A DNA stretch of 64,000 bases from DATLZU01 sp051293835. Its GTDB lineage: Bacteria > Nitrospirota > Nitrospiria > Nitrospirales > Nitrospiraceae. The stretch is taken from NCBI GenBank assembly GCA_051293835.1, contig JBPKMA010000005.1:1-64000 (forward strand), written 5' to 3'. A program made the position numbers and the translations under genes. Of this stretch, positions 39,274 to 48,398 are shown one piece after another. Within the stretch, counting starts at the first letter, position 1, and every line of letters starts with the position of its first letter. The notes under the pieces are model-generated. The model was given only the letters and a program-made list of their open reading frames with translations. It was not told the DNA's origin and did not search any database.

Positions 39274-39341
39274 GAGTCGGGTGTGAAGCGGCCACGTTGC
39301 GCTCATCGCGGATGACACGTCACCAGATCATGGAGTAACCG

Positions 39342-39698
39342 ATGTTTAGGCAAATGTTGCGGGCCAAAATTCATCGCGCGACCGTCACCGACGCCTGTCT
39401 CGAGTACGAAGGCAGCCTGACGGTGGACGAAGATCTCCTGGATGCCGCCGGCATCCTGCCGTACGAAGCGGTTGTAATCTCCAACTTGAACAACGGCGAA
39501 CGGTTCATGACCTACGCCATGGCCGGCAGGCGCGGCAGCGGCGAGATCGTGTTGAACGGCCCGACGGCCCGCAAAGGGGCCATCGGCGACCAAATTATCA
39601 TCTTTTGCTATGAGTACTACGCCGAGGAAGAGATCAAACGGCACGCGCCGAAGATCATCAGGGTCGATGAGAAGAATCGCATTATCAACAAAGGCTAG
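39342..39698 (+). CDS. panD: Aspartate 1-decarboxylase
   Basis: Makes beta-alanine for pantothenate and coenzyme A. The 118-residue proenzyme has the self-cleavage site Gly24-Ser25 (ACLEYEGSLTVDED), which generates the pyruvoyl cofactor, and TYAMAGRRGSGEIVLNGPTA around the active site. Its place inside the gatC-gatA stretch is unusual; a hairpin overlaps its stop codon before gatA. Confidence 0.96.
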   Translation: MFRQMLRAKIHRATVTDACLEYEGSLTVDEDLLDAAGILPYEAVVISNLNNGERFMTYAMAGRRGSGEIVLNGPTARKGAIGDQIIIFCYEYYAEEEIKRHAPKIIRVDEKNRIINKG

Positions 39699-39729
39699 CG
39701 GCGCTTTTTGCCCCTTGTCCCGCGCCGCT
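39697..39729 (+). terminator. Hairpin overlapping the panD stop codon
   Basis: Perfect 8-bp arms AGCGGCGC (39697-39704) and GCGCCGCT (39722-39729) flank a T- and C-rich loop; TGCTCTTT follows. It could terminate part of the transcripts or protect the mRNA end, 22 nt before gatA. Confidence 0.4.
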
Positions 39730-39751
39730 TGCTCTTTCGCTCCGAGATGCC

Positions 39752-41218
39752 ATGTCCCTTCATAAGTTGACCCTTCAGGAGTTGCAACGAAAATTCACCG
39801 CCGGAGAAGTGAGTGCCTGCGAGATCGTGCGCGCCTATACCCTGCGCATCAATCAAGTGGAACCGAAGGTCAAGGCCTACATCACCCAGACGAAGGATGC
39901 GGCCATGGCGCAAGCTGAAGCGTTGGATGAGCAGCTCAAAGGATGGAGGCGCACGCTTCCGCTCATGGGCATGCCGTTAGCCATCAAGGACAACATCTGC
40001 ACCGAAGGCGTGTTGACCACTTGCGCATCCCGCATCCTCAGCAACTTCGTGCCACCCTACGACGCGACTGTGATTGCCAAGCTTCGGGGGCAGGGGTATC
40101 TCCTGCTGGGAAAGACTAACCTCGATGAGTTCGCGATGGGTTCCTCGACAGAGAACTCGTCCTTCGGGCCGACCCGCAATCCTTGGAACCTTCAACATGT
40201 CCCTGGAGGATCCAGCGGCGGATCGGCGGCTGCGGTGGCGGCGGACGAATGTGTGGCTGCCCTGGGGTCTGACACGGGAGGATCGATTCGCCAGCCTGCT
40301 GCCTTCTGCGGCGTCGTCGGGTTGAAACCGACCTACGGCCGGGTATCGCGCTACGGGCTGGTGGCATTCGCCTCGTCGCTCGACCAGATCGGTCCGATCA
40401 CCAAATGTGTTGCCGATGCAGCGATCCTGCTCGGGATCATCGCCGGCCACGATCCGCGCGATTCGACCTCCGCCAATGTCCCGGTGCCGGACTATCTCAA
40501 GGTTCTGAAACGCAGGGATCTGCGGAAGGTCCGCATTGGCGTGCCGGTCGAATATTTTGCAGAGGGACTGGATCCCGAAGTGGACCGAGCGGTGAAGGAC
40601 GCGATCAAAGAACTGAAGACGCTGGGCGGCGAGATCAAGGAGATTAAGCTGCCAACCACGGACGCTGCGATCGCGACCTACTACGTGATTGCGACGGCGG
40701 AGGCCAGTTCTAACCTCGCGCGCTACGACGGGGTGAAATACGGCTTGCGTGCCAAACAGACGAAAGACCTGCTCGAGCTGTACACGAAGACGAGGCAGGA
40801 AGGGTTTGGGCCGGAGGTGAAGCGACGGATCATGCTTGGCACTTATGCCCTGAGCGCGGGCTACTATGACGCCTACTACGGCAAAGCGCAAGCCGTGCGG
40901 ACGCTCATCCGCCGGGACTTCGAGGTAGCCTTCACCGAGGTGGACCTGATCGTGACGCCGGTCACGCCGACGACGGCGTTCAAGCTCGGCGAAAAAATCG
41001 ACGATCCGTTGCAAATGTATCTCTCGGACATCTACACGATTTCCGTCAACTTGGCCGGCGTGCCGGCCATTGCGCTGCCCTGCGGCTTCAGCAAAGCTGG
41101 CCTGCCAATCGGTTTGCAGATCATCGGACGACCATTCGAGGAAGAAATGGTCATCCGGGCGGCCCACGCCTATGAGCAGGCTACCAACTGGCGGGCGAAG
41201 CGGCCGATTGTTCGGTGA
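39752..41218 (+). CDS. gatA: Glutamyl-/aspartyl-tRNA amidotransferase subunit A
   Basis: Amidase subunit that releases ammonia from glutamine for the tRNA amidation. The 488-residue protein has the amidase signature: catalytic Lys in MPLAIKDNIC, the cis-Ser and Ser nucleophile in GGSSGGSAAAVAA and GSDTGGSIRQPA. Other conserved parts are KPTYGRVSRYGLVAFASSLDQ and the C-terminal GVPAIALPCGF. Length is normal. gatB follows after two small genes. Confidence 0.97.
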   Translation: MSLHKLTLQELQRKFTAGEVSACEIVRAYTLRINQVEPKVKAYITQTKDAAMAQAEALDEQLKGWRRTLPLMGMPLAIKDNICTEGVLTTCASRILSNFVPPYDATVIAKLRGQGYLLLGKTNLDEFAMGSSTENSSFGPTRNPWNLQHVPGGSSGGSAAAVAADECVAALGSDTGGSIRQPAAFCGVVGLKPTYGRVSRYGLVAFASSLDQIGPITKCVADAAILLGIIAGHDPRDSTSANVPVPDYLKVLKRRDLRKVRIGVPVEYFAEGLDPEVDRAVKDAIKELKTLGGEIKEIKLPTTDAAIATYYVIATAEASSNLARYDGVKYGLRAKQTKDLLELYTKTRQEGFGPEVKRRIMLGTYALSAGYYDAYYGKAQAVRTLIRRDFEVAFTEVDLIVTPVTPTTAFKLGEKIDDPLQMYLSDIYTISVNLAGVPAIALPCGFSKAGLPIGLQIIGRPFEEEMVIRAAHAYEQATNWRAKRPIVR

Positions 41219-41311
41219 AGAACGCTGCCGGCGATCGGCGATGAACGATCAGTCTCGTGCCGAAGGCTGGCAGCATGAAGCCAAAAGTTTACGCTGAGAT
41301 CGGAGGAAAAG

Positions 41312-41725
41312 ATGATCGTCGGGATGGCGGCTGTCGTCGTGGCGATCGCGTTTGCGGTCTTAGTTGGCTACCTGGTGCCGATGCTCATCGAACTCCGCAA
41401 AACGGTCGCCGAGTCTCAGCAACTGTTGGCCCGCATGAACAGCGAATTGCCCTCGCTGATCGCCGAGCTCCGCGCCATGAGTCAGAACCTTAACGACCTG
41501 GCCGAGCAGGCGCGGGGCGGCGTCGAGCACGCGGCGGTGCTGCTGCATGCGGTCGGGGATATCGGTGAATCGGTCCAGCAGGTGCATCAGCTCGTCAAAG
41601 GGACGAGCGGGTCGTTGCTCGTCAACCTCGCCAGCATGATGGCGGGACTGCGGGCGGCGACGACCGTCGTCAAGCAACGATTACGCAGCAATCATGGGGA
41701 AGGAGGGATGACCGATGGGAGATGA
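41312..41725 (+). CDS. DUF948-like membrane protein
   Basis: A 137-residue protein with one N-terminal membrane helix (MIVGMAAVVVAIAFAVLVGY) and a long helical, probably coiled-coil, remainder (RKTVAESQQLLARMNSELPS, LRAMSQNLNDLAEQARGGVE). This is the DUF948 pattern, seen beside YtxH-type genes in many bacteria. The ATG follows CGGAGGAAAAG. It overlaps the next gene by 11 bp; the two may form a membrane-associated stress-related pair. Confidence 0.72.
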   Translation: MIVGMAAVVVAIAFAVLVGYLVPMLIELRKTVAESQQLLARMNSELPSLIAELRAMSQNLNDLAEQARGGVEHAAVLLHAVGDIGESVQQVHQLVKGTSGSLLVNLASMMAGLRAATTVVKQRLRSNHGEGGMTDGR

Positions 41726-42035
41726 GCGAGGGGTGTCACCGGCGGCAGTCTTACTGGCCTTTCTCAGCGGCGCGGTGTTAGGTGCGGTCGCGGGGTTGCT
41801 CCTGGCGCCGCAGCCCGGCCGGGAGTCGCGCGAGCAACTCCGGCGCTATGCCCGACGGACAGAGGAAGCGCTGCGGGATTTAGTCGGGAAAGCCGGCGAG
41901 ACCTTCGAAGAAGTGGTGGAGAAAGGACGCGAGTTTGTCGAGAGCAAAAAGTCGGTCCTCAAGGAAGCGTTCGAAGCGGGCCGGGAGGCGATGAAGCGCG
42001 AGCGTGAGCGTCTGTCCGGCGAGACGAAAAGCTGA
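41715..42035 (+). CDS. YtxH-domain protein
   Basis: A 106-residue protein with a glycine-rich membrane helix (AVLLAFLSGAVLGAVAGLLLAP, ending in the family's LLAPQPGRESRE) and an amphipathic charged helical tail with repeated Glu/Lys. This is the YtxH pattern, linked to general stress in Bacillus. The start overlaps the DUF948-like gene; it ends three bases before gatB. Confidence 0.82.
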   Translation: MGDERGVSPAAVLLAFLSGAVLGAVAGLLLAPQPGRESREQLRRYARRTEEALRDLVGKAGETFEEVVEKGREFVESKKSVLKEAFEAGREAMKRERERLSGETKS

Positions 42036-42037
42036 GC

Positions 42038-43468
42038 ATGGTTTACGAAGTGATCGTCGGCGTGGAGGTCCACGCCCAGCTCCGGACCCGGTCGAAGATG
42101 TTCTGCGCCTGCGGAACCGCCTTCGGGCTCGCTGCAAATACACAGACCTGTCCGGTATGCCTCGGCATGCCGGGCGCTCTCCCGGTCATCAATCGAACAG
42201 CGGTCGAGATGGCGATCCGCACTGGCTTGGCGCTGAACTGCACGATTCGGTCCGACAACCGGTTCGCACGGAAGAATTACTTTTATCCCGATCTGCCCAA
42301 GGGCTATCAGATCTCGCAGTACGAAGCCCCCATCTGCGAGAACGGGTGGATCGAGATTGCGGCTGGGGATGTCAAGAAGCGCGTTCGCATCCGGCGGGCG
42401 CATCTGGAAGAGGACGCTGGTAAGAACCTCCACGACGCCGGAACGAACGGCAGCCGGGTAGACTTCAACCGCGCCGGCACGCCGCTACTGGAAATCGTGA
42501 GCGAACCGGATATGCGTTCCGCCGACGAGGTGGTAGCCTATCTAAAGGCGCTGCGCGACATTCTGATGTACCTAGAGGTCTGCGATGGCAACATGGAAGA
42601 GGGGAGTTTTCGATGCGAGCCGAATCTCTCGCTGCGGCCGCTTGGCCAGAAGGCGCTCGGCACCAAGGTCGAACTGAAGAACATCAACTCCTTCAAGTTT
42701 GTCAAAGACGCGATCGACTACGAGATCAAGCGCCAAACGAAGGTCTTGAGCGAAGGGGGAACGATTCGGCAGGAAACGCGACTCTGGGACATCGAACGGG
42801 GCGAGACAGTGGTCATGCGCACCAAAGAAGAGGCGCACGATTATCGGTATTTTCCTGACCCCGACCTGGTTCCGTTGAAGATCGATCCGGAGTGGATCGA
42901 CGCGTTGCGCAAGACGGTCCCGGAGTTGCCGGCCGCCAGGATGAGGCGGTTTGTGACCGAGTATGGGCTGCCGGAATACGATGCGGGTGTGCTGACGACG
43001 TCCAAGGCCTTGGCCGACTATTTTGAAGCTTGCGTCAGGCTCTATAACCGGCCGAAGACCGTCAGCAACTGGGTGATGGGCGAGCTGTTGCGGGAGCTGA
43101 ACAACGCTGGAACCGACGTGACTGAGTCGCCGGTCAGCCCGGAGCGCTTGGTGAGTCTGTTGAAACTGGTGGACGACGGCACCATCAGCCTAAAGATCGC
43201 GCGGGACATCTTTCCGGAACTCTACGCCAGCGGAAAGGAGCCCGAGCAGATTGTGAAGGAGAAGGGCCTGATGCAGCTCTCCGACGAAGGAGCGCTGCTC
43301 GCAGTGATCGATGCGATCCTCGAACAGCATCCGACACAGGTGGCGCAGTACCGGAGCGGCAAAGAGCAGGTGTTGGGCTTTTTCGTCGGCCAGGTGATGA
43401 AGGCGTCAGGCGGGAAGGCGAATCCAGGGAAGGTGAACGAGTTGCTGAAGCGGAGACTGGTGGGATGA
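42038..43468 (+). CDS. gatB: Glutamyl-/aspartyl-tRNA amidotransferase subunit B
   Basis: Activates the misacylated Glu-tRNA-Gln or Asp-tRNA-Asn for amidation. The 476-residue protein begins YEVIVGVEVHAQLRTRSKMF and has CPVCLGMPGALPVIN, a Zn-binding cysteine set and ARKNYFYPDLPKGYQISQYE; the C-terminal YqeY-like domain ends ASGGKANPGKVNELLKRRL. It overlaps eno by ATGA. All three Gat genes are present, so glutamine and/or asparagine is inserted by the indirect route. Confidence 0.97.
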   Translation: MVYEVIVGVEVHAQLRTRSKMFCACGTAFGLAANTQTCPVCLGMPGALPVINRTAVEMAIRTGLALNCTIRSDNRFARKNYFYPDLPKGYQISQYEAPICENGWIEIAAGDVKKRVRIRRAHLEEDAGKNLHDAGTNGSRVDFNRAGTPLLEIVSEPDMRSADEVVAYLKALRDILMYLEVCDGNMEEGSFRCEPNLSLRPLGQKALGTKVELKNINSFKFVKDAIDYEIKRQTKVLSEGGTIRQETRLWDIERGETVVMRTKEEAHDYRYFPDPDLVPLKIDPEWIDALRKTVPELPAARMRRFVTEYGLPEYDAGVLTTSKALADYFEACVRLYNRPKTVSNWVMGELLRELNNAGTDVTESPVSPERLVSLLKLVDDGTISLKIARDIFPELYASGKEPEQIVKEKGLMQLSDEGALLAVIDAILEQHPTQVAQYRSGKEQVLGFFVGQVMKASGGKANPGKVNELLKRRLVG

Positions 43469-44751
43469 GTGTGATTCGGGAAATCAAGGCGCGGCAGATT
43501 CTGGATTCGCGGGGGAATCCAACCGTCGAGGTCGATGTGGTATTGGAAAGCGGCGCGCGGGGCCGAGCGGCGGTGCCGTCAGGGGCCTCGACGGGGGAAA
43601 AGGAAGCGATTGAGCTGCGGGACGGAGACAAGAAGCGTTGGCTGGGCAGGGGCGTCGCCAAGGCCGTGGCGAATATCCACAAGACCATCGCGCCGGAACT
43701 CCTCGGCCGGGAGGCCCTCAACCAAGCCGCGATCGACCGCGCGATGGTGGAGCTGGATGGGACCAAAAACAAAGCGCGCTTGGGGGCCAATGCCATCCTC
43801 GGTGTCTCGCTGGCCGTGGCCAAAGCGGCTGCTTGTGAAACCGGACAGCCCCTTTATCGGTACCTCGGGGGAGCCAACGCGCGGGTTTTACCGGTCCCGA
43901 TGATGAATATTATCAACGGCGGGGCCCATGCGGACAACCGCCTCGACCTCCAAGAGTTCATGATCATGCCGGTCGGCGCCTCCCAGTTCAGCGAGGCGCT
44001 CCGCATGGCGGCCGAAGTCTTTCATGCGCTGAAGGCGATTCTGAAGAAGCGCGGTTTGAACACGGCGGTCGGGGATGAGGGGGGATTCGCGCCCGATTTG
44101 CAATCCAACGAAGAAGCGCTGAGCCTCATCGTGCGGGCCATCGAGGAGGCCGGCTACCAGCCGGGACGAGACATCGCGCTGGCCCTTGACGCCGCCGCCA
44201 GTGAGTTTTATGAGAAGGGCCGCTATCGGCTGGAAGCGGAAAAACAGCCGGACCGCTCGGCCGAGGACATGATCCGCTACTACACCCGGCTGGTGGACAA
44301 ATACCCCATCCTGTCCATCGAGGATGGCCTAAGCGAACTGGATTGGAAAGGATGGCGGATTCTGACTGAGCAATTGGGCGGACGGGTGCAGTTGGTCGGC
44401 GACGACATCTTTGTGACCAACGTGGAGGTCTTCTCCAAGGGCATCCGGGAGGGGATCGGCAATTCGATCCTGATCAAGCTTAATCAAATCGGCACCCTGA
44501 CGGAGACCCTGGAGGCAATCGAGCTGGCGAAGCGGTCTGGCTATACAGCGGTCGTGTCCCACCGGTCAGGAGAGACCGAAGACACGACGATTGCGGATGT
44601 GGCCGTCGCCATGAACACCGGCTTGATCAAAACGGGCTCGCTCTCACGGACCGAACGGGTGGCCAAGTATAATCAATTGTTGCGCATCGAAGAAGAGTTG
44701 GGAGCAGCGGCGGTGTATCGCGGCCGGGCGGCGGTCGCGGTGCGCCTGTGA
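43465..44751 (+). CDS. eno: Enolase
   Basis: Interconverts 2-phosphoglycerate and phosphoenolpyruvate. The 428-residue protein has VIREIKARQILDSRGNPTVE at its start, the catalytic GASTGEKEAIELRDGD, the Mg-binding and signature region LIKLNQIGTLTETLEAI with VVSHRSGETEDTTIAD and the C-terminal TGSLSRTERVAKYNQLLRIE. Length is normal. The 4-bp overlap with gatB indicates coupled translation. Confidence 0.97.
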   Translation: MSVIREIKARQILDSRGNPTVEVDVVLESGARGRAAVPSGASTGEKEAIELRDGDKKRWLGRGVAKAVANIHKTIAPELLGREALNQAAIDRAMVELDGTKNKARLGANAILGVSLAVAKAAACETGQPLYRYLGGANARVLPVPMMNIINGGAHADNRLDLQEFMIMPVGASQFSEALRMAAEVFHALKAILKKRGLNTAVGDEGGFAPDLQSNEEALSLIVRAIEEAGYQPGRDIALALDAAASEFYEKGRYRLEAEKQPDRSAEDMIRYYTRLVDKYPILSIEDGLSELDWKGWRILTEQLGGRVQLVGDDIFVTNVEVFSKGIREGIGNSILIKLNQIGTLTETLEAIELAKRSGYTAVVSHRSGETEDTTIADVAVAMNTGLIKTGSLSRTERVAKYNQLLRIEEELGAAAVYRGRAAVAVRL

Positions 44752-44763
44752 GTGCGAGAGCCT

Positions 44764-45108
44764 ATGTTGATTAAGCAGAACCGCGGACCGGCGGCGTTGA
44801 CCCGGCAGCGGCGCGCGGTTGGGATCATGAAATTTCTCGCCTTGATGCTGGGGTTGGGGCTGACCAGCTCGTTCCTGTTCGGCGACATGGGGCTCATCCA
44901 ATACTGGATGATGCGGCAACACGCCCGCCAGTTGGAAGAGGACATCCAGGCGCTTCGGGAGGGCAACGCTGCACTTCGGCTGGAGATCGAGCGCGTGCAG
45001 CACGACCCGGCCAGGATCGAGGAATTGGCAAGAGAGCAACTGGGCTTTGTGCGGAAGGGCGAGACGGTGTATCAACTAGTAGAAGAGCCTCACGTCGGGA
45101 GCAAATAG
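44764..45108 (+). CDS. ftsB: FtsB/DivIC septum formation initiator
   Basis: A 114-residue bitopic membrane protein of the divisome that acts with FtsL and FtsQ. It has a short cytoplasmic start, a membrane helix (IMKFLALMLGLGLTSSFLFG), a coiled coil (RQLEEDIQALREGNAALRLE) and the conserved ARIEELAREQLGFVRKGETV. It follows eno, the classical order in many bacteria. ATG at 44764 is preferred over the GTG at 44752 directly after the eno stop. Confidence 0.88.
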   Translation: MLIKQNRGPAALTRQRRAVGIMKFLALMLGLGLTSSFLFGDMGLIQYWMMRQHARQLEEDIQALREGNAALRLEIERVQHDPARIEELAREQLGFVRKGETVYQLVEEPHVGSK

Positions 45109-45159
45109 CGAATCGCCTCTCCTCTGAATCTTTGGTATGCGCCGCTCGCGGCGGACTGC

Positions 45160-46053
45160 GTGCTGGATATGAAATCGGGAACAGTCGCCATCGTGGGCCG
45201 GTCGAACGTCGGGAAATCGACGTTGCTCAACCGACTGCTCAACGAGAAGATCGCCATCGTGTCGGACAAGCCGCAGACTACCAGGACGCGGATCTTGGGG
45301 GTCGCGCACAGACCTGATGCCGAGATCGCCTTTCTGGACACGCCTGGTCTGCACAAGCCGCAACATTTGCTCAACCGGCGGATGGTGCGGACGGCCTTGG
45401 AAACGTTGGAGGACGGAGACCTGCTGTATGTCCTTGTCGAAGCGACCGTGCCGCCTGGTCCGGGCGACCGGTTCGCCATCGACCGGGTACGGGAGGCGCT
45501 CAGCAAACGGGCGCGGCCGGTTTTTTTGGTCATCAATAAAATCGATTTGGTCCGCAAAACCCGGCTGCTGCCCTTGATCGAGACCTACTGCCCGCTGCTG
45601 GAGTGGACGGAAATCGTGCCAGTGTCGGCCCTGACTGGCGACAACCTTGATCGCTTGGTGGACTTAACCGTCAAGCTGCTGCCGGAGGGCGAGCCTGCGT
45701 ACGGCGCGGACATGCTCACGGATCAGCCGATGCGGACGCTGGCGGCTGAACTCATCCGCGAGAAGATTCTTCACGAGACCTACCAAGAAGTTCCGTATGC
45801 CGTCGCCGTCGAGATCGACCGCTTCACGGAGGAAGGCAAGCTGGCCCGCATTGGGGCGTCGATCCTGGTCGAGAAGGAATCGCAGAAGGCTATCCTTATC
45901 GGAAGACGCGGGGAGCGGCTTAAAGCCGCCGGGACCGCCGCCCGGCGCGATATGGAGCGGCTGTTCGGCATGAAAGTGTTTTTGGAGCTGTGGGTCAAGG
46001 TCCGGGAGGCCTGGCGCGAGGACGAACGGGTGCTGGTGGAGTTGGGGTATTAA
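45160..46053 (+). CDS. era: GTPase Era
   Basis: Ribosome-assembly GTPase that binds 16S rRNA near its 3' end. The 297-residue protein has G1 GRSNVGKST, the switch region QTTRTRILGV, G3 DTPG, G4 NKID and SALTG; the C-terminal KH domain has AILIGRRGERLKAAGTAARR and ends VFLELWVKVREAWREDE. The G1 loop has Ser where Era often has Pro. GTG at 45160 or ATG at 45169 may be the start. Confidence 0.95.
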   Translation: MLDMKSGTVAIVGRSNVGKSTLLNRLLNEKIAIVSDKPQTTRTRILGVAHRPDAEIAFLDTPGLHKPQHLLNRRMVRTALETLEDGDLLYVLVEATVPPGPGDRFAIDRVREALSKRARPVFLVINKIDLVRKTRLLPLIETYCPLLEWTEIVPVSALTGDNLDRLVDLTVKLLPEGEPAYGADMLTDQPMRTLAAELIREKILHETYQEVPYAVAVEIDRFTEEGKLARIGASILVEKESQKAILIGRRGERLKAAGTAARRDMERLFGMKVFLELWVKVREAWREDERVLVELGY

Positions 46054-46094
46054 CACACAGGCGATAGGCTATAGGCGAAGAGCCGGAAGCGCCC

Positions 46095-47528
46095 ATGCAG
46101 CCGACGGAACGTACGCGTCCACTGGATAAGGATATCCTGAAGGAAGTTTCCCGGGAACTGGTTGAAAAGGGACAGGTGAAGTCCGATATCGTCCTGCTGT
46201 CCTTCCAGCGCCTGCTCCGTCGCGGTGCGATCACCAACCTTGCCAAGATGCTCGGCCGCATGCACCCGGCCGACATCGCCAGGGTTATCAACCACCTCTC
46301 ATCTCCGAAAGAAAAGCGTACGGTCTTCGAACTCGTCCGCGGTGAGGCTCAGCGCGGACAAGTCCTCAGCGAGTTGGACGGCGATAGCATCAACCAGGTG
46401 TTGTCGGACCTGCCCCCCTCCGATGTGGCATGGCTCCTGAAAGACCTCGGCCCCGACGACGTCGCCTACATCCTGGGTGTCCTCCCCGAAGAGCGGGCCA
46501 AAGAGATCCTCGCGCTGATGAAAACGGAGGACTCCACGGAGATCGCTGATCTGTTGAAGTACCCGAAAGACTCAGCCGGCGCGATCATGACCACGGAGTT
46601 TTTCTCGCTGCCGGAGGATACGACTGCCCAGGAGGCGATCCGCCGTCTGCAACACGCCACGGACGCCGAGATGGTGTTCTACATCTACGTGACTGATAAA
46701 GAGAACCACCTGGTGGGCGTCCTGTCGCTGCGCCAACTCCTCACCGTGCCGCCGGCCACGCCCCTCAAGAACATCATGACGCGTGACGTGATCAGCGTCA
46801 CGGTGGATACGGACCAGGAAGAGGTGGCCCGCCAAGTGGCCAGTTACAACCTGCTGGCCATCCCGGTCGTCGAAAAAGACAACACGCTCGTCGGCATCAT
46901 CACGGTCGACGACGTGGTGGACGTGATCCGTGAAGAGGCGACGGAGGACATGCTGAAAATGGCAGGCGCCATCGAGGAGGAAACGCAGTCCAAATCTTCC
47001 AGCCTCGCCGCTGCCCGGCTGCGGTTGCCGTGGTTGTTCACGAACCTGATCGGCAGCCTGGTTTCCGGCGTGATCCTCTGGTTCTTCCGCTTCACGATCC
47101 AAGAGGTCGTGGCGATCGTGAGCTTTATACCCGTCATCGCCGCTATGGGGGGCAACGTCGGCTTGCAATCCTCAACCTTGATCATCCGCGGCCTCGCGAC
47201 TGGCGCGATCGAGCTGACCGACGTAGGGAAAGTGTTTTTCCGGGAGATCCGGATTACGCTGCTGATGGGGTTGGCGTGTTGCCTCATTTTAACCCTGGTC
47301 GGCTGGCTGTGGCACGGCCATGCGGTCCTGGGCATGGTGATCGGGGCTTCCATGATGATCGCCTTCGTCGTCTCGACCAGCATGGCCACGTTCATGCCCA
47401 TCCTGCTGAAACGCATGGGCATCGACCCGGCCGTCGCGGCCGGCCCGTTTGTCACGACGGCAAACGATATCACCGGCATCACCATCTATCTCACGCTCGC
47501 CACTGTGTTCCTGGAATATCTCAGATGA
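46095..47528 (+). CDS. mgtE: Magnesium transporter MgtE
   Basis: Mg channel with a cytoplasmic sensor. The 477-residue protein has the superhelical N domain (residues about 35-155, LPPSDVAWLLKDLGPDDVAY), two CBS domains (about 160-290, VVEKDNTLVGIITVDDVVDV), a long connecting helix and five membrane segments (about 315-475) with the pore motif MGGNVGLQSSTL and the C-terminal FVTTANDITGITIYL. Starts 41 nt after era. The gap just before it (46054-46094) holds a short AGGCGATAGGCTATAGGCGA-like stretch. Confidence 0.95.
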   Translation: MQPTERTRPLDKDILKEVSRELVEKGQVKSDIVLLSFQRLLRRGAITNLAKMLGRMHPADIARVINHLSSPKEKRTVFELVRGEAQRGQVLSELDGDSINQVLSDLPPSDVAWLLKDLGPDDVAYILGVLPEERAKEILALMKTEDSTEIADLLKYPKDSAGAIMTTEFFSLPEDTTAQEAIRRLQHATDAEMVFYIYVTDKENHLVGVLSLRQLLTVPPATPLKNIMTRDVISVTVDTDQEEVARQVASYNLLAIPVVEKDNTLVGIITVDDVVDVIREEATEDMLKMAGAIEEETQSKSSSLAAARLRLPWLFTNLIGSLVSGVILWFFRFTIQEVVAIVSFIPVIAAMGGNVGLQSSTLIIRGLATGAIELTDVGKVFFREIRITLLMGLACCLILTLVGWLWHGHAVLGMVIGASMMIAFVVSTSMATFMPILLKRMGIDPAVAAGPFVTTANDITGITIYLTLATVFLEYLR

Positions 47529-47683
47529 AGAACAGGAGGCGAGAGGCAAGTAGACCCTGATCGGCCAGGAGATGAGGCCTTCACCTGCACTTCGCCATTC
47601 GTTACGACCTTTTCGTTCGGCGCTTCTCCCAGTGCAAGGCGACGCGCACGGCGGAGTTTGTGTGCGCTGAAGCGCCGTGGCGC
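47529..47683. other. Intergenic, downstream of mgtE
   Basis: GC-rich sequence with a possible imperfect hairpin around 47618-47680. No gene is seen; it probably once held the missing end of the HepT gene. Confidence 0.35.
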
Positions 47684-47923
47684 CTAAGCTGGCGCGCGTG
47701 TTCCGCTCAGAAGCCCTTGGTAATATTCATCAGGAACTGTTGCGCCAGAATGCACGATCAGGTGAGTGCTGACATCGAAAGCGGCTTCAATTGCCTCCCG
47801 AAGGAGTCGTTCAGTGCCCTTGTGCATGAACACTTCGCGCCGGTAGCGGTCCAGCGACATTGTGACGACTTGCTCCAGCGTGCGGAGGTTGTCAGTGATT
47901 ACGGCCAACTTACGACGGAGCAC
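47684..47923 (-). pseudogene. Truncated HepT-like (DUF86) toxin
   Basis: A 79-residue fragment of the HepT family: VLEQVVTMSLDRYRREVFMH, LLREAIEAAFDVSTHLIVHS and DEYYQGLL match the first two thirds. The last third, with the catalytic R-x4-H-x-Y motif, is missing. The stop TAG comes after GTRAPA and no continuation is found in other frames. HepT toxins are RNases or targets of AMPylation by the paired MntA antitoxin, so this one should be inactive. GTG at 47923 lies 17 nt after the repaired MntA frame. Confidence 0.7.
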
Positions 47924-47940
47924 AGCAGGATCGACCGGTG

Positions 47941-48398
47941 TTACGACGTGATGACTTGCTTCTGCGCCTCGCCGAGTTTTGCCGCGTCGACATATCGCCG
48001 ATGGGCCAGGGAACAGAATTCGGCATACAGGCCTGGCCTGCGTTCATAGAGCGGACGGCTGTGGCGAACTCCTTCCATTGCCAACAAGGGGATGCCTGGC
48101 GAAAGTCGACCACGTCTACATCGCTCCGGTGCGTCAGACGGATCACGTCGTTGATGAGAGTCAGCAGGTCTAGAGGTTCGTCGCCCATAAGGGCAATATC
48201 CAGGTCGCTCCCCCGATGCCGCCGTTTGGTTGCAGCCGATCCAAACAAGGCCGCGAGGCAGACCGCTGATCGGTCGAACACCGGGGCAAGCTCGTCCTTG
48301 AGTCGGCGATCGTCTGTGGGTATGGACTCAGTAGCAGTGACTTCATCTGAGGAATATTCGAGTTCTCTTCGGCTGGATTTGCCATGCGACAGGACCAA
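47941..48398 (-). pseudogene. MntA-type nucleotidyltransferase antitoxin, frameshifted
   Basis: The N-terminal part has the nucleotidyltransferase signature LAALFGSAATKRRHRGSDLDIAL (GS-x9-SDLD) and DVDVVDFRQASP. After that the frame is lost at a run of four C (about 48085-48095); in the next frame it continues LLAMEGVRHSRPLYERRPGL and ends AAKLGEAQKQVITS-stop at 47941. A single missing base therefore breaks an otherwise complete antitoxin. MntA adenylates HepT to silence it. Confidence 0.7.
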
